This document shows positions 33,931-43,469 of a stretch of DNA of 64,000 bases, in pieces. Source of the stretch: Dehalococcoidia bacterium. GTDB lineage: Bacteria > Chloroflexota > Dehalococcoidia > SM23-28-2 > HRBIN24. Where the stretch lies: the NCBI GenBank assembly GCA_032249735.1, contig JAVVHA010000003.1, positions 1 to 64,000 of the forward strand, given 5' to 3'. A model generated the notes under the pieces. It searched no databases. It was given only the letters and a program-made list of their open reading frames with translations, and was not told the DNA's origin. Positions within the stretch are counted from its first letter, which is position 1. Each line of letters begins with the position of its first letter. A program made the translations under genes and the position numbers.

Positions 33931-34174
33931 GATCCATTGGACACCGACGTCTACGAGCTGCCGCCGGGAGAGCTGGCTAGGCTGCGGACGGTGCCTGGCA
34001 GCCTGGACGAGGCGCTGCGGGAGCTGGAGGCCGACCACGAGTTCCTGCTGCGGGGCTGGGGTTTTCACCTCAGACCTGTTGGGGACGCGGCTGGAGTACA
34101 AAAGGCGACGCGAGGTGGACCCCATACGGCTGCGCCCCCATCCCTACGAGTTCTACCTTTACTACGACATATAG
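33931..34174 (+). pseudogene. C-terminal relic of a type I glutamine synthetase gene, frameshifted
   Basis: About 81 codons match the end of GlnA. In one frame [18 protein letters not shown] through [10 protein letters not shown] is readable (33931-34056). After an extra T at about 34057 the second frame continues [17 protein letters not shown] and ends [13 protein letters not shown] before TAG at 34172-34174. Removing that T restores a continuous match to the intact GlnA at 55.7 kb, which reads YELSPEEEA and [17 protein letters not shown]. The catalytic N-terminal ~400 residues are absent and no start codon or RBS precedes it. The rest of the 544-bp stretch 33715-34258 shows no gene. Confidence 0.85.
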
Positions 34175-34258
34175 AGGTAACACTGCTACCACATCTTCAC
34201 CTGGTGGATCGACGAGCGGCAGCTACCGCGCTATCTCCCAGGCTTAAGGGGGTCATGG

Positions 34259-35761
34259 CTAAGGGTTCGCCTCTCCATCCCGTAGCGGTATCACCACCCG
34301 CACCTCGGTGCCCTGGCCGGGGGAGGAATGGATCTCCAGCTGCCCTCCCAGGAGATGGGCCCGCTCCCGCATGGAGAGTATGCCCAGATGGCCATGGCTG
34401 CCATTCTCTTCACTCCATTGGATGCCACGGCCGAAGTCCCGCACTGAGAGGTGCAACGCCTGGCCCGCGCGCCACAGCCTTACCTCTATGCGCCCGGTGC
34501 CCGAGTGCTTGACAGCATTGTTGATGGCCTCCTGAACGATCCTTAAAAGGGCCGATTCCCGGGGATAGGCCATGCGCCATTCCCCACAGCTCACCTCCAG
34601 GTGGGTCTCGATGCCCCAGTTGTCCCGCACCGCCTGCAGAATGGAGGCCAACGCCTTGGGAAGACCGCCCTCTTTCAGCTCCTGAGGGCTGAGGTGGGAG
34701 ATGATGTAACGCGCCTCCTGCAAGGCCCGCTGCAGATTTTGAAGGGCCCGCTCCAGGTGGGCGTCAGGACGGCGGTGGCACCGGGCATGCGTCTCCAAGA
34801 ACGCTAAGGCCGCCGCCATGGACTGGATGGGCCCGTCGTGGAAGTCGTACCCCACGCGGCGTCTTTCCTCGTCTTGGGCTGCCAGCAGGCGCAAAAGGGC
34901 CTCGTCCCTCTCGGCCTCCGCCTGGCGCCGAGCCGTAACGTCCTGGGCTGTGATGACCCATCCTTCCGCCCCCTGGCCCCCCTGCACCGGCACCACCATG
35001 GCCTCCGTTACCAGCCAGCGGCCATCGCATGTCCGTATCCTGACCTCCAACTTATGCCGACGGGCCAAGGCCTTAGAGCTCAGGACACGATAGAGGCGGT
35101 GCCAGTCCTGGGGGTGGACGAACTCCCGGACATGGCGGCCCAAGACCTCGCGGCGTCTCCAGCCGCTTAGCTCCTCCACCGCCGGGTTCACCTCCAATAC
35201 ACTGCCTGTGCCGTCCACGAAGACCACCATGTCCTGCACGTGGTCCAAAAGAAGGCGCATCTCCTGCTCCGACCTTTCAGCCCTCTGACGTGCCGCCTCC
35301 TTCTCCTGGGCCTCTCGCTCCAGCTGCTGCCGCAGGGTCCGCTCCTTCTCCAGCTGCCGTCTGAGGGCCCCGCTCATGGCGGAGACGGCCCCCGAGACCA
35401 CCAGGAAGGAGATGGGGCGTATGAGCCCCTCCAGCCCCTGGGAGAAGGCCTGGATGTTCAAAAAGCCATGGTGGCTTGGCACCAGCCCGGCCACCACCGC
35501 CAAGACCACAGCCGCAGGCAAGGGCAAGGAGAAGGCGGCCATCGCCAGCACAGGGTAGTAAAGGTTCACGTAGACGTTGGGCAGGCCCCCCGTGGCGTCC
35601 ACCATAATGCCCACTTCGAAGATGCCGATGAGGCTGGCAACGAAGATGACGAGCCCCGTACGAACGTCCACCCAAGAAGGGGAACGCCACCAGGCCATGA
35701 CCTTCCCAGGCCCCCAGGGCCTCGCCCTACCCGCCGGTGCCACGTCCAATATCTGCTCCAT
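34259..35761 (-). CDS. Membrane PAS-domain sensor histidine kinase, NarL/DegS type (HisKA_3)
   Basis: 500 aa. N-terminal hydrophobic helices span roughly residues 33-130, followed by a coiled coil (about 135-170) and a PAS domain (about 165-290). The HisKA_3 dimerisation segment, with RRVGYDFHDGPIQSMAAAL, contains the phospho-accepting His near residue 315. The HATPase has IVQEAINNAVKHSG and RDFGRGIQW. No response regulator is adjacent. The LuxR/NarL regulator at 58.7 kb is of the matching class, so it is a candidate partner (inference). A 14-bp duplication covers the start codon. Confidence 0.88.
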   Translation of the reverse strand: MEQILDVAPAGRARPWGPGKVMAWWRSPSWVDVRTGLVIFVASLIGIFEVGIMVDATGGLPNVYVNLYYPVLAMAAFSLPLPAAVVLAVVAGLVPSHHGFLNIQAFSQGLEGLIRPISFLVVSGAVSAMSGALRRQLEKERTLRQQLEREAQEKEAARQRAERSEQEMRLLLDHVQDMVVFVDGTGSVLEVNPAVEELSGWRRREVLGRHVREFVHPQDWHRLYRVLSSKALARRHKLEVRIRTCDGRWLVTEAMVVPVQGGQGAEGWVITAQDVTARRQAEAERDEALLRLLAAQDEERRRVGYDFHDGPIQSMAAALAFLETHARCHRRPDAHLERALQNLQRALQEARYIISHLSPQELKEGGLPKALASILQAVRDNWGIETHLEVSCGEWRMAYPRESALLRIVQEAINNAVKHSGTGRIEVRLWRAGQALHLSVRDFGRGIQWSEENGSHGHLGILSMRERAHLLGGQLEIHSSPGQGTEVRVVIPLRDGEANP

Positions 35762-35781
35762 CTAATCTGCTCCACCTAATC
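35754..35781. repeat. Tandem 14-bp duplication across the kinase start codon
   Basis: TGCTCCATCTAATC (35754-35767) and TGCTCCACCTAATC (35768-35781) differ at one position. On the minus strand one copy contains the ATG of the histidine kinase gene and the other contains a GGTGGAG ribosome-site-like stretch. A 14-bp step shifts frame, so only the inner start gives the kinase. Confidence 0.7.
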
Positions 35782-35904
35782 GGGAGACGCCTATGGCCAT
35801 TAGGATGTTTCACATGGCCATACAGGCCTTTTTTCGTCCCCCTTTTGGCTACGCTCTGAGTACATCTGCCTAGCAACGGTAGAGGGGCCAGGGGCAACTC
35901 CTAA

Positions 35905-36261
35905 GTGGACATGGGGTGGTTGCGGTGCCTAGGGACGGCGGCGGTGGTGGCGGCCTTGGCCTTTGCTTGGGCCAGGGCCCACCCCCTGGGAGGGGTAGCT
36001 GACCAGTGGGGGCGCCCGCTACTGGTGGAGCGTGTCCACTTCGTCCTGCACGATGGTGACCCCTCCCTGCTAGAGGCCGTGCACCTTCGCCTTTCCCTCC
36101 CCGTGGACCCCCAATGGCAGGTCCAGGTGCGCTTGGGAGCCGGGCCCTGGCACCTCTGCCGTGCCCAGGAGCAGGAGGCCCTGTGTCCTCTCAGCCCACC
36201 CTTGCCCTTAAGGGTCGTCAACAGGATCGAGGTGCGGGCTGTGCCTCGACCTCAGGCCTGA
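35905..36261 (+). CDS. Small exported protein of unknown function
   Basis: 118 aa from GTG 35905, or 116 aa from ATG 35911. A hydrophobic N-terminal stretch, LGTAAVVAALAFAWARAHP, looks like a signal peptide or an anchor. The rest is a short beta-rich domain (VERVHFVLHDGDPSLLEAV, RLGAGPWHLC) with two Cys that could pair outside the cytoplasm. I recognise no family. It overlaps the end of the convergent LLM oxidoreductase by 10 bp. Codon use resembles its neighbours, so it is probably a real gene. Confidence 0.55.
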   Translation: MDMGWLRCLGTAAVVAALAFAWARAHPLGGVADQWGRPLLVERVHFVLHDGDPSLLEAVHLRLSLPVDPQWQVQVRLGAGPWHLCRAQEQEALCPLSPPLPLRVVNRIEVRAVPRPQA

Positions 36262-37097
36262 GCGAACTGGCGCGCCAGCTCGGCACAGGTGTCCAGGTAT
36301 GGGAGCACCTCCTGGGCGGAGCCTGGTCGCAGCCAGAATATACACCGCTCCACACCCAGGCGGGCCAGCTCCTCCAGGACCTGGGGGCGGGCGGAGACGC
36401 CGAAGGCGGTGACGGGGATAGGGCCCCGCCCAGCCTCCTGGGCCAGGGACTGCAGCTCCCTTATACGCTCGCCCAGCCTCTCCTCCCGGGAGATGATAGG
36501 CATCCAGCCATCACCCCACTCCACCACCCTTCGCAGGACTTGGCGGCCATGTCCGCCCACCCAGATGGGGGGGTGGGGCTTCTGCACCGGCTTGGGCCAA
36601 GACCAGATGCGCTCAAACCGCACAAACCGCCCCTGGAACTCCGCCTCCTCCTGCGTCCATATGGCCTTCATGGCCAGGATGCTCTCCCGCATGACCTGCC
36701 AACGGTGGCGGGGATGGACGCCATGGTGCTCCATCTCCTCCTCGTTCCAACCTGCCCCCACCCCGAAGATGAAGCGGCCTCCTGATACCAGGTCTAAGGT
36801 GGCCACCCGCTTGGCCAGGGAGATGGGGTGATGCTGGGGCACCAGGCAAACGCCCGTGCCCACCTTGAGCTCCTTGGTGACAGCGGCCGCCACAGCGGCG
36901 GCCACAAAGGGGTCGAGGGTGTGACGATACTCCTCGGGCAGCTCTCCTCCCCCAGGCCAAGGGGTACGGCGAGAGGTGGGGATGTGGGTATGCTCGGGAA
37001 ACAGAAGCCACTCGAAACCCCGTTCCTCTGCCGCCCGCGCCAACTCCGCCGGCCCTATGGAGTAATCGGTGACGAACATGAAGACGCCAAACTTCAT
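36252..37097 (-). CDS. LLM-class F420-dependent oxidoreductase, TIGR03619-like
   Basis: 281 aa. Starts MKFGVFMFVTDYSIGPAEL, then FPEHTHIP, DLVSGGRFIFGVGAGWN and PPIWVGGHGRQVLRRVVEWGDGW. This is the pattern of F420-dependent LLM proteins in Actinobacteria and Chloroflexota. The substrate is unknown. It is shorter than the LLM protein at 28 kb and diverges from it, so the two are not recent duplicates. It lies between the exported protein and the Tad locus with no clear operon partner. Confidence 0.85.
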   Translation of the reverse strand: MKFGVFMFVTDYSIGPAELARAAEERGFEWLLFPEHTHIPTSRRTPWPGGGELPEEYRHTLDPFVAAAVAAAVTKELKVGTGVCLVPQHHPISLAKRVATLDLVSGGRFIFGVGAGWNEEEMEHHGVHPRHRWQVMRESILAMKAIWTQEEAEFQGRFVRFERIWSWPKPVQKPHPPIWVGGHGRQVLRRVVEWGDGWMPIISREERLGERIRELQSLAQEAGRGPIPVTAFGVSARPQVLEELARLGVERCIFWLRPGSAQEVLPYLDTCAELARQFAQA

Positions 37098-37159
37098 CCT
37101 CCAACCTCCAAAGGCGTGTTACTTTACTGGAAACTTTAGCAGGAGGTGACCTGGGCTGT

Positions 37160-38071
37160 CTACGGCGTCCCTATCTGGTAGCTGGAGAAGGTCTCCCACA
37201 GCCTTATGGCCGCCGGCCCCAACAGGACCAGCATCATGGCAGGGAAGATGAGGAACACCAGGGGGAAGACCATCTTCACCGGCGCCTGCTGAGCCATGGC
37301 CTCCGCTCGCTGACGCCTCTGCATGCGGAGGTAATCGGCTTGGACACGCAGGGTGTTGGCGATGCCAACCCCCAGCTGCTCCGCCTGGACGATGGCCGTG
37401 AGGAAGGTGTTGAGCTCGTCCACCCCACACCGTCGCCCCATATCAATCAGCGCCTCCTGGCGAGCCCGGCCTAGGGAGATCTCATGCAACGTCTTACGCA
37501 CCTCTTGGGCCAGCGGCCCAGGCTGCCTCTCGGCCACGCGTGCCATGGCCGCCTCCAGCCCCAATCCCGCCTCCACACTGATGGCCACGAGGTCGCAGAA
37601 GTCGGGCAGGGCGCGGAGGATGAGGCGCTGACGTCTGGTGGCCCGCCCTTGCAGCCAGAGGATGGGCCCTACCACGCCTGGGACGAGGGCCAGCAGGGCT
37701 ATGACGGGCACCACCATAAGCGGCAGCCCAGCGAGCATCGCCACCACTGTAAACATCAGGGGGGCGGCCAGCGCGCCCATGACCCACTGGACTAAGAAGG
37801 AGGCAGGCGATAGGTTGAGCCCTGCCCGCTCCAACGAGCGGCCCAGATCCCGCACTATCTGGTCCGGCATGATGGAGCCCAGCCGCCTCTCCAGCCAGCC
37901 CAGCATGGGCACCAGTAACCTCCGGGCCAGGGACGCCACCTCATCCTTATGCCGAGAGGTCACCGCCTGGGGTTTCACCCTCTGGGCGAGGCTTTGCCCC
38001 CCCATCCCAAGGAGGCCCATGGCCCCAAAGGCCACCGCCATCCCGACTAGGACCGCCGCCAGCGCCTCCAC
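37160..38071 (-). CDS. tadC: Tad pilus inner-membrane platform protein TadC-like (T2SSF family)
   Basis: 303 aa. A T2SSF domain with about four hydrophobic segments, including LMFTVVAMLAGLPLMVVPVIALLAL and VFPLVFLIFPAMMLVLLGPAA. The middle contains LPDFCDLVAISVEAGLGLEAAMARV, the TadC hallmark. It partners with TadB to form the platform that the CpaF ATPase drives. It is the last gene of the tad operon, 3 nt after tadB. Confidence 0.88.
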   Translation of the reverse strand: MEALAAVLVGMAVAFGAMGLLGMGGQSLAQRVKPQAVTSRHKDEVASLARRLLVPMLGWLERRLGSIMPDQIVRDLGRSLERAGLNLSPASFLVQWVMGALAAPLMFTVVAMLAGLPLMVVPVIALLALVPGVVGPILWLQGRATRRQRLILRALPDFCDLVAISVEAGLGLEAAMARVAERQPGPLAQEVRKTLHEISLGRARQEALIDMGRRCGVDELNTFLTAIVQAEQLGVGIANTLRVQADYLRMQRRQRAEAMAQQAPVKMVFPLVFLIFPAMMLVLLGPAAIRLWETFSSYQIGTP

Positions 38072-38074
38072 CCC

Positions 38075-39028
38075 TCACACCTCCACCCTCAAGATCCTGC
38101 GGATGGCCATGACACCCAGGACCTCCATGACCGCCGCTGTCATCAGCAGGGCACGCCCCACCATGGTGGTAAAGAGAAGACCGCCATAGCTAGGGTTAAT
38201 GGCCATGAGGACCATGACAAGGAAAACAGGCAAGGAACCAATGACGACGGCCGAGAGGCGCTGCTGGCTGGTCAGGGCCTTTATCTCCCCCCTGATCCTG
38301 GCCCGCTCCCGCATGGTCCTCTCCACCGTGGTGAGGAGATCGGCCAGATTGCCCCCCACTTGCCTTTGTATGACGATGGCGTTGATGACCAGCTCCAGGT
38401 CGCCGCTACCCACCCGATGGGCGGTGGCCATAAGGGCTGCATCGATGTTGGCGCCCATCTGGATCTCCCGCACGGTCCGGGCCAGCTCCCAGGCCAGGGG
38501 GTCCTCCACCCGCTTGGAGACGAAGTCCATGGCCTGGAGAAAGCTATAGCCGCTGCGCAGGGCGTTGGCTATGAGGGGGAGGGCTTCTAGGAGCTGTGTC
38601 TCTATCTTGGCCAGGCGGCGGCCCTTCACGTGGCGAACCACCATCATAGGAAGGCGGTACCCTAAGATGGCCAAGGGCAGCATGACCCACCAAGGGGCGC
38701 TGAAGATGAGTGCCATAAGGGCCATGACCAGCGCCAGCGCCCACCGCAGGACCACGAACTCCCCGGGCCGCAGAGGTATGCCAGCCCTCTCCAGCTCCAG
38801 GGCCAGCCCTTTTCCAGCCTCGCCCCACCAGAGGCGGGGGAGCCCCTCCCGGGGCCGCAGGAGCATGGCCCGCCTCCTGGGGGTGCGCCGCGGAGGCGGC
38901 TGGGCTACGGGAGGGGCCTTGAGCCGCCAGAGCAGCTGGCCACGGGCCGCCACCATCTGGTGGATGCCCAGTAGGCCCACCGTCACCGCTAGCCCCACAA
39001 GGGCCGCTGCCAAAACGGTCACGTCCAT
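38075..39028 (-). CDS. tadB: Tad pilus inner-membrane platform protein TadB-like (T2SSF family)
   Basis: 317 aa. An N-terminal hydrophobic helix, a Pro/Arg-rich linker, then the T2SSF domain with [40 protein letters not shown] and C-terminal membrane segments. It assembles with TadC as the membrane platform for Flp pilin polymerisation. It overlaps the cpaF gene by 10 bp and is followed by tadC. Confidence 0.88.
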   Translation of the reverse strand: MDVTVLAAALVGLAVTVGLLGIHQMVAARGQLLWRLKAPPVAQPPPRRTPRRRAMLLRPREGLPRLWWGEAGKGLALELERAGIPLRPGEFVVLRWALALVMALMALIFSAPWWVMLPLAILGYRLPMMVVRHVKGRRLAKIETQLLEALPLIANALRSGYSFLQAMDFVSKRVEDPLAWELARTVREIQMGANIDAALMATAHRVGSGDLELVINAIVIQRQVGGNLADLLTTVERTMRERARIRGEIKALTSQQRLSAVVIGSLPVFLVMVLMAINPSYGGLLFTTMVGRALLMTAAVMEVLGVMAIRRILRVEV

Positions 39029-40401
39029 GCCCCCTCCAGAAAGAGCTCAGCCGGTAGCTGGATGCCCGCCAGCTCCAACTTGTGGGAGAAGGTGGGGCGG
39101 ATGCCGGTGGGCCGCAGCTGCCCTACCACCCGCCCTTGCCCATCGATGCCCTCCTGCTGGAAGACGAAGATGTCCTGCAAGGTGACGACGTTCCCCTCCA
39201 TGCCCACCACTTCCGTCACCTGCGTGATCCTACGTACCCCGTCCACGAAGCGGGCCACCTGCACGATGAGGTCCAGGGCGGAGGCGATCTGCTCCCGGAT
39301 GGCCCGCTGGGGTAGGTCGAACCCGGCCATGAGCACCATGTTCTCTAAGCGGGCTAGGGCGTCCCGTGGGGAATTGGCGTGGATGGTGGAGAGGGAGCCC
39401 TCATGGCCCGTGTTCATGGCGTTGAGCATGTCGAAGGCCTCGGGACCCCGCACCTCGCCGATGATGATGCGGTCGGGCCGCATGCGCAGGGCGTTGCGCA
39501 GCAGATCCCGCTGGGTCACCTCCCCCTTTCCCTCGATGCTGGGGGGGCGAGCTTCCAGGCTTACTACGTGGGGCTGTTGTAGCTTTAGCTCGATGGGGTC
39601 CTCAATGGTGATGATGCGCTCCCGATGCGGTATGTAGGCGGATAGGGCGTTGAGGAGGGTGGTCTTACCGGTGCCCGTGCCCCCCGATATGAGGATGTTG
39701 AGGCGTGCCTTCACACATGCCCCCAGGAAGTCGGCCACTTCCCTGGTGATGGTGCCAGCGGCCACCAGGTCCTCCATGGTCATCTTGTCGGCTCGGAAGC
39801 GCCGGATGGTGACCACCGGGCTCTTAGGGGCCAAGGGAGGTATGATGACGTTGACCCGCGAGCCGTCGCGCAGGCGGGCGTCCACCATGGGTGAGGCCTC
39901 GTCCACCCGCCTCCCTAGGGGGCCCAGGATGCGCTGCACCACCCGCATGATGTGCTCGTGGTCCTGGAACCTGACGTTGGAGCGGTAGATGATCCCCTCC
40001 CGCTCGAAATAGACCTCGTCGGGGGCGTTGACCATGATCTCGGAGATGCTAGGGTCGCGCATGAGCTGCTCCAGGGGGCCCAGGCCCAGCATTTCGTCGA
40101 TGACCCTCTGGATGACGATATCTTGGGCCAGCCCTACGATGTGGGGGAAATGGCGTGAGAGGAGGGCGGAGGCTGCCTCCGCCACCGCCTGGCGGGCCTC
40201 CTCCTCGGACATGCGCGTCAGGCGGTGCATGTCCACCTCCTCCAGCAGCATACGGTGAATGCGCAGGGCCACCTCCTCCTGCTCTGGGGTGACCTTGGCC
40301 ATCCCCACAGGGGATACCAGCGCCTGAGGCTCCTGACGCCGCCCTGGGGGAGCCTGTAAGTCAGGACTGCGCCGTGGGAGCCTGCTTGCCTGCCACACCA
40401 T
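39019..40401 (-). CDS. cpaF: Tad pilus assembly ATPase CpaF/TadA
   Basis: 460 aa. A VirB11/T4SS-type ATPase: the N-terminal domain carries [23 protein letters not shown], Walker A is [19 protein letters not shown] (about 236-254), and [10 protein letters not shown] plus the Walker B-like [15 protein letters not shown] follow. It energises pilus extension and probably retraction. The first ~33 residues are variable, and an internal Met ([10 protein letters not shown]) could also be the start. Its last 10 bp overlap tadB. Confidence 0.93.
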   Translation of the reverse strand: MVWQASRLPRRSPDLQAPPGRRQEPQALVSPVGMAKVTPEQEEVALRIHRMLLEEVDMHRLTRMSEEEARQAVAEAASALLSRHFPHIVGLAQDIVIQRVIDEMLGLGPLEQLMRDPSISEIMVNAPDEVYFEREGIIYRSNVRFQDHEHIMRVVQRILGPLGRRVDEASPMVDARLRDGSRVNVIIPPLAPKSPVVTIRRFRADKMTMEDLVAAGTITREVADFLGACVKARLNILISGGTGTGKTTLLNALSAYIPHRERIITIEDPIELKLQQPHVVSLEARPPSIEGKGEVTQRDLLRNALRMRPDRIIIGEVRGPEAFDMLNAMNTGHEGSLSTIHANSPRDALARLENMVLMAGFDLPQRAIREQIASALDLIVQVARFVDGVRRITQVTEVVGMEGNVVTLQDIFVFQQEGIDGQGRVVGQLRPTGIRPTFSHKLELAGIQLPAELFLEGAWT

Positions 40402-40407
40402 GGCTCA

Positions 40408-41604
40408 TCACCTGGCGGCCACCGCCTGGCGGCGGAAAAGCCTGGCCAGCATCCCTTGACGGGGGGCCGAGGGCTGGCCGGCCACGTGGAAGGCCATAGC
40501 GGTGATGGCCACAGCCGCCCGCGACCTGGGCTTGCGGGTCACCAGCGGCCTCCCCTCCCGCAGGGAGCGCATCACCTCCTTGTCGAAGGGAATGCGCCAG
40601 GCGGGCCGGATGCCCAGGACGCTACGCACCTCGCTATCGCTGACCTTAGCCGCCACCGCGTGGTTGAGCACCAGGACCACCTTCTCCTGGGGGTAGGACC
40701 AGTCCCTGAGCATCTCCAGCACCGTCAAGGCCTCCTTCAGACCGGTGACATCTGGGCTCGTCACCAGGAGAGCCAGGGTGGAGAGCTCCAGAGCCCGGGC
40801 GATGAAATCGTTGAAACCGGCGGGCGTATCCACTACCACGAAGTCGTAACTCTGGGCCAGGGCATGTAGGATGGCCCCCACGTGGTCTGGGGTGAGGGGG
40901 TACCACTCGCCACGCCATTCGGGAGCGGGCAGGATGTCCACCCCGCTATCGTGGGTCACCATGCATTGGCGCACCTGCTCCAGGTCCGGCGTATGGCCGT
41001 TCTGGGCCAGGTCCACGATGCTGCGCTCCGCTGACAGGCCCAGCACAGTGGCCACGTTGCCGAACCGCACGTCCAGGTCCACCAGGGCCACAGAGGAGTA
41101 AAGCCGCCGGGCCATGGCCACAGCCAGGTTGGTGGCGATGGTGGTCTTGCCCACACCTCCCTTAGGACCAAAGACGGTGATGACCGACCCGAAGGGGGTG
41201 AAGCCCTGGGCGGCCCGCTCTCGACGCCTCTCCTGCAGGTCTATCAAGGTATGGATGGCGCGCACTAGTTCCTCTCGCCCCGTTGGGTAGGGGAGGAAGT
41301 CCCGCACCCCCAGGACCATGGCCTGCCTCACTAGCTCCGGCGACCTGTGGGGCGAGTAGGCCAGGATGGGGATCCCCGGGGCCATGTCGACGATGGCCTC
41401 CACCATCTGCAGAGCCCTGGGCAGGGGCTCCACCACAGCCATGACGATGACATCGGGGCTTAGCTCTGAGCAGATGGTGCGGGCCTCAGCGCCGTAACGG
41501 GCGGTGCCCACCACCGCCACCCCCGAGAGGGCCAAGGCCTTGCGCACCTCCTCCCGCCTGTGAGGATCAGGGTCGATGATGATTACTTGCGGGCTGCGGG
41601 CCAT
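40408..41604 (-). CDS. cpaE: Tad pilus localisation protein CpaE/TadZ-like (pseudo-receiver plus MinD-like ATPase)
   Basis: 398 aa. Residues ~1-125 fold like a response-regulator receiver, but the phospho-acceptor position reads VIVMAVVEP, with no Asp, so it is a pseudo-receiver. The C-terminal MinD/ParA ATPase begins VITVFGPKGGVGKTTIATNL (deviant Walker A) and has DFVVVDTPAGF. TadZ-type proteins place the pilus machine at the pole. The gene is 6 nt upstream of cpaF and 13 nt downstream of cpaB. Confidence 0.9.
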   Translation of the reverse strand: MARSPQVIIIDPDPHRREEVRKALALSGVAVVGTARYGAEARTICSELSPDVIVMAVVEPLPRALQMVEAIVDMAPGIPILAYSPHRSPELVRQAMVLGVRDFLPYPTGREELVRAIHTLIDLQERRRERAAQGFTPFGSVITVFGPKGGVGKTTIATNLAVAMARRLYSSVALVDLDVRFGNVATVLGLSAERSIVDLAQNGHTPDLEQVRQCMVTHDSGVDILPAPEWRGEWYPLTPDHVGAILHALAQSYDFVVVDTPAGFNDFIARALELSTLALLVTSPDVTGLKEALTVLEMLRDWSYPQEKVVLVLNHAVAAKVSDSEVRSVLGIRPAWRIPFDKEVMRSLREGRPLVTRKPRSRAAVAITAMAFHVAGQPSAPRQGMLARLFRRQAVAAR

Positions 41605-41617
41605 GGTCGTCCACCTC

Positions 41618-42445
41618 CTATTGGGCCAGGCTGATTATGGCCATTAGCTCGGGCGGAAGGGGCACGTTGCTAGGAAGGGGTGATATCGCTCTCTTATCCT
41701 TTTCACTAAAGGGCCGCAGGGCCAGGTGGATCTTCCCCATATCGTCGGCCAGGGAGACAGCCAACGCCTGCGGCGGGTCCAGGGCCAGGGTCACCGTCTT
41801 GGCCTTGGGCTGGGGCGTCCCTCCGCCGGGGCCCACCTGGTCGTCCTCTGGCAGGATGGCGGCCTCTGAGGGAGTCTCCTGGCCCACGGCCAGCACCTGC
41901 ACGTTCTGGGCCACCAGCAGGGAGACGAACTGCTTGTTGCCCTGCGGGTCCTTTAACTCGAACACGCCCACCACGTCCACGAAGTCCCCTGGCAGGACGA
42001 GCCCTCCCACCGCCGTGGCCTCCTCCACCTCTACGGCCACAGCTCGCTTGCCCACGGGGATCATCACCGAGAGGGGCGCCGCCCGGGACTTGGCTTCCCA
42101 GTTGGTCTCCACCAGCTTCCTTTCCGTTATCTGCTCGTTGGCGGCGATGGAGGAGCGGGCCACCTTGCCCACCACGTCTTCCACCCTGGGGAAGACCCCT
42201 GGGACCACCGCCTCCGTCGGCACCATGACCGTCTTCACGTCCTCGGCAGCGATGCGCTTCCCCGCCTCAATGGCTTGGGCGGCTACCACCACCGGCACCC
42301 GTTCCACCTTCCCTTCCCCGGCTCTGTCGCCGGCAGCCTGCCTGAGGACGATGTACACCAGCAGGGCGGAGGTCAGGCCCAGGGCTACAGCCAGGGCCAG
42401 GGCCGCCTTGCCGCCTCGCGCTGACATTGCCTGGCTACCCAGCAT
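41618..42445 (-). CDS. cpaB: Flp pilus assembly protein CpaB/RcpC
   Basis: 275 aa. An N-terminal hydrophobic helix (ALALAVALGLTSALLVYIVL), then an SAF domain with VPVVVAAQAIEAGKRIAAEDV and a following RcpC-like beta domain with VLPGDFVDVVGV. In diderms CpaB works in the periplasm with the secretin. This locus lacks a secretin gene, so here it probably acts on the outer face of a single membrane. GGAGGTG lies just upstream of the ATG. It follows the TadG-like gene closely. Confidence 0.9.
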   Translation of the reverse strand: MLGSQAMSARGGKAALALAVALGLTSALLVYIVLRQAAGDRAGEGKVERVPVVVAAQAIEAGKRIAAEDVKTVMVPTEAVVPGVFPRVEDVVGKVARSSIAANEQITERKLVETNWEAKSRAAPLSVMIPVGKRAVAVEVEEATAVGGLVLPGDFVDVVGVFELKDPQGNKQFVSLLVAQNVQVLAVGQETPSEAAILPEDDQVGPGGGTPQPKAKTVTLALDPPQALAVSLADDMGKIHLALRPFSEKDKRAISPLPSNVPLPPELMAIISLAQ

Positions 42446-42454
42446 GGCACCTCC

Positions 42455-43465
42455 TCACTGCACAAGGCGCAACACCCTGATGCCCACGTTGGGGTTGAAA
42501 GGCCCCAACCGGGACTCTGGGTCTTGCAGGGAGGCCACGGCCTTGGCCAGCCTAGCCATGACCTGGCATTCGTTCCCCCCCCGGCACTGAAAATCCTCTA
42601 GGAAAGCCAGGGCGAGGCCCACCACCCTCACCCGGGTGCGGCCCCCCAGGTCCGTATCCTCCACCAGAGGGATGGCCACCACCCGTTTGCTCCCTTCCTT
42701 CCCCAGCCAGGGGTTGCACTGGGGCGATAGGTGCAAGGCGTCCCCACTCTCCACGCTGAAGGCTTCGTCCCACTCATCACATTCCCTGATGGTCTCGCTG
42801 AGGCGCCTTTGGAGCCCCTGCTGGGTGGGCCCCACCATGTTGCCTGGCTCGGTGTCGTATTCCACCTGGAGCTCCACCACCGCCCCCTCCTCGATGTTGC
42901 GGCGGTAGGCAGCGGAACCTCGGCCTTCGATGGCCAGGGGCCCGAAGTTCCCCTGCTCTGGGTTGCGGGCGTCGTACTTCAGGATGACCAGGTCGCCGTT
43001 GCCGGCCGCCTCGTAGACGCTCCTTTTCAGCATCCAGGGCATGACGTTGCTGAGGCGGCGGGGGGAGTTTATGGCTGCCGTCGCCCTGGCCCTGACATCT
43101 ACCCCAAGAAGGCCCAGTACTCTTCCCAGCATGAAGGGGGCATTGGGGTGGGCTACCGATACGGTGATGGTGGTGGCATCGGTGCTAACGTTGATGGCCT
43201 CCACCACCCATCCACGGGACTCCACGCCATTGCGGACGGCATAGGCGTTAGCCACTCCCACGGCGGTTTCGGGTGACCTGGGCAACTCCATGACGCCGGC
43301 CAGGGCAGAGGCGTCGGCGGCGTTCTGAAGGGCCCTCTTTTCCCACATGAAGAAGCCCACATCGATGGCCAGGGCGGCGAAGCCGAGAAGGGCAGCCAGG
43401 CCCAGGGCCACGACCACCAGCACCTGGCCCTCTTCTTCTCTCATGAGCCTGGACAGCCACCGCAT
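42455..43465 (-). CDS. TadG-like pilus protein (Flp TadE/TadG family)
   Basis: 336 aa. Begins MREEEGQVLVVVALGLAALL, a prepilin-like N-terminal helix with a Glu after the processing-type stretch. The TadG-like block IDVGFFMWEKRALQNAADASALAGV follows. The remaining ~270 residues are probably extracellular and beta-rich, without an obvious VWA motif. Such minor pilins are thought to cap or prime the Flp pilus. It lies between a TadE-like gene and cpaB. Confidence 0.85.
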   Translation of the reverse strand: MRWLSRLMREEEGQVLVVVALGLAALLGFAALAIDVGFFMWEKRALQNAADASALAGVMELPRSPETAVGVANAYAVRNGVESRGWVVEAINVSTDATTITVSVAHPNAPFMLGRVLGLLGVDVRARATAAINSPRRLSNVMPWMLKRSVYEAAGNGDLVILKYDARNPEQGNFGPLAIEGRGSAAYRRNIEEGAVVELQVEYDTEPGNMVGPTQQGLQRRLSETIRECDEWDEAFSVESGDALHLSPQCNPWLGKEGSKRVVAIPLVEDTDLGGRTRVRVVGLALAFLEDFQCRGGNECQVMARLAKAVASLQDPESRLGPFNPNVGIRVLRLVQ

Positions 43466-43469
43466 GGCC

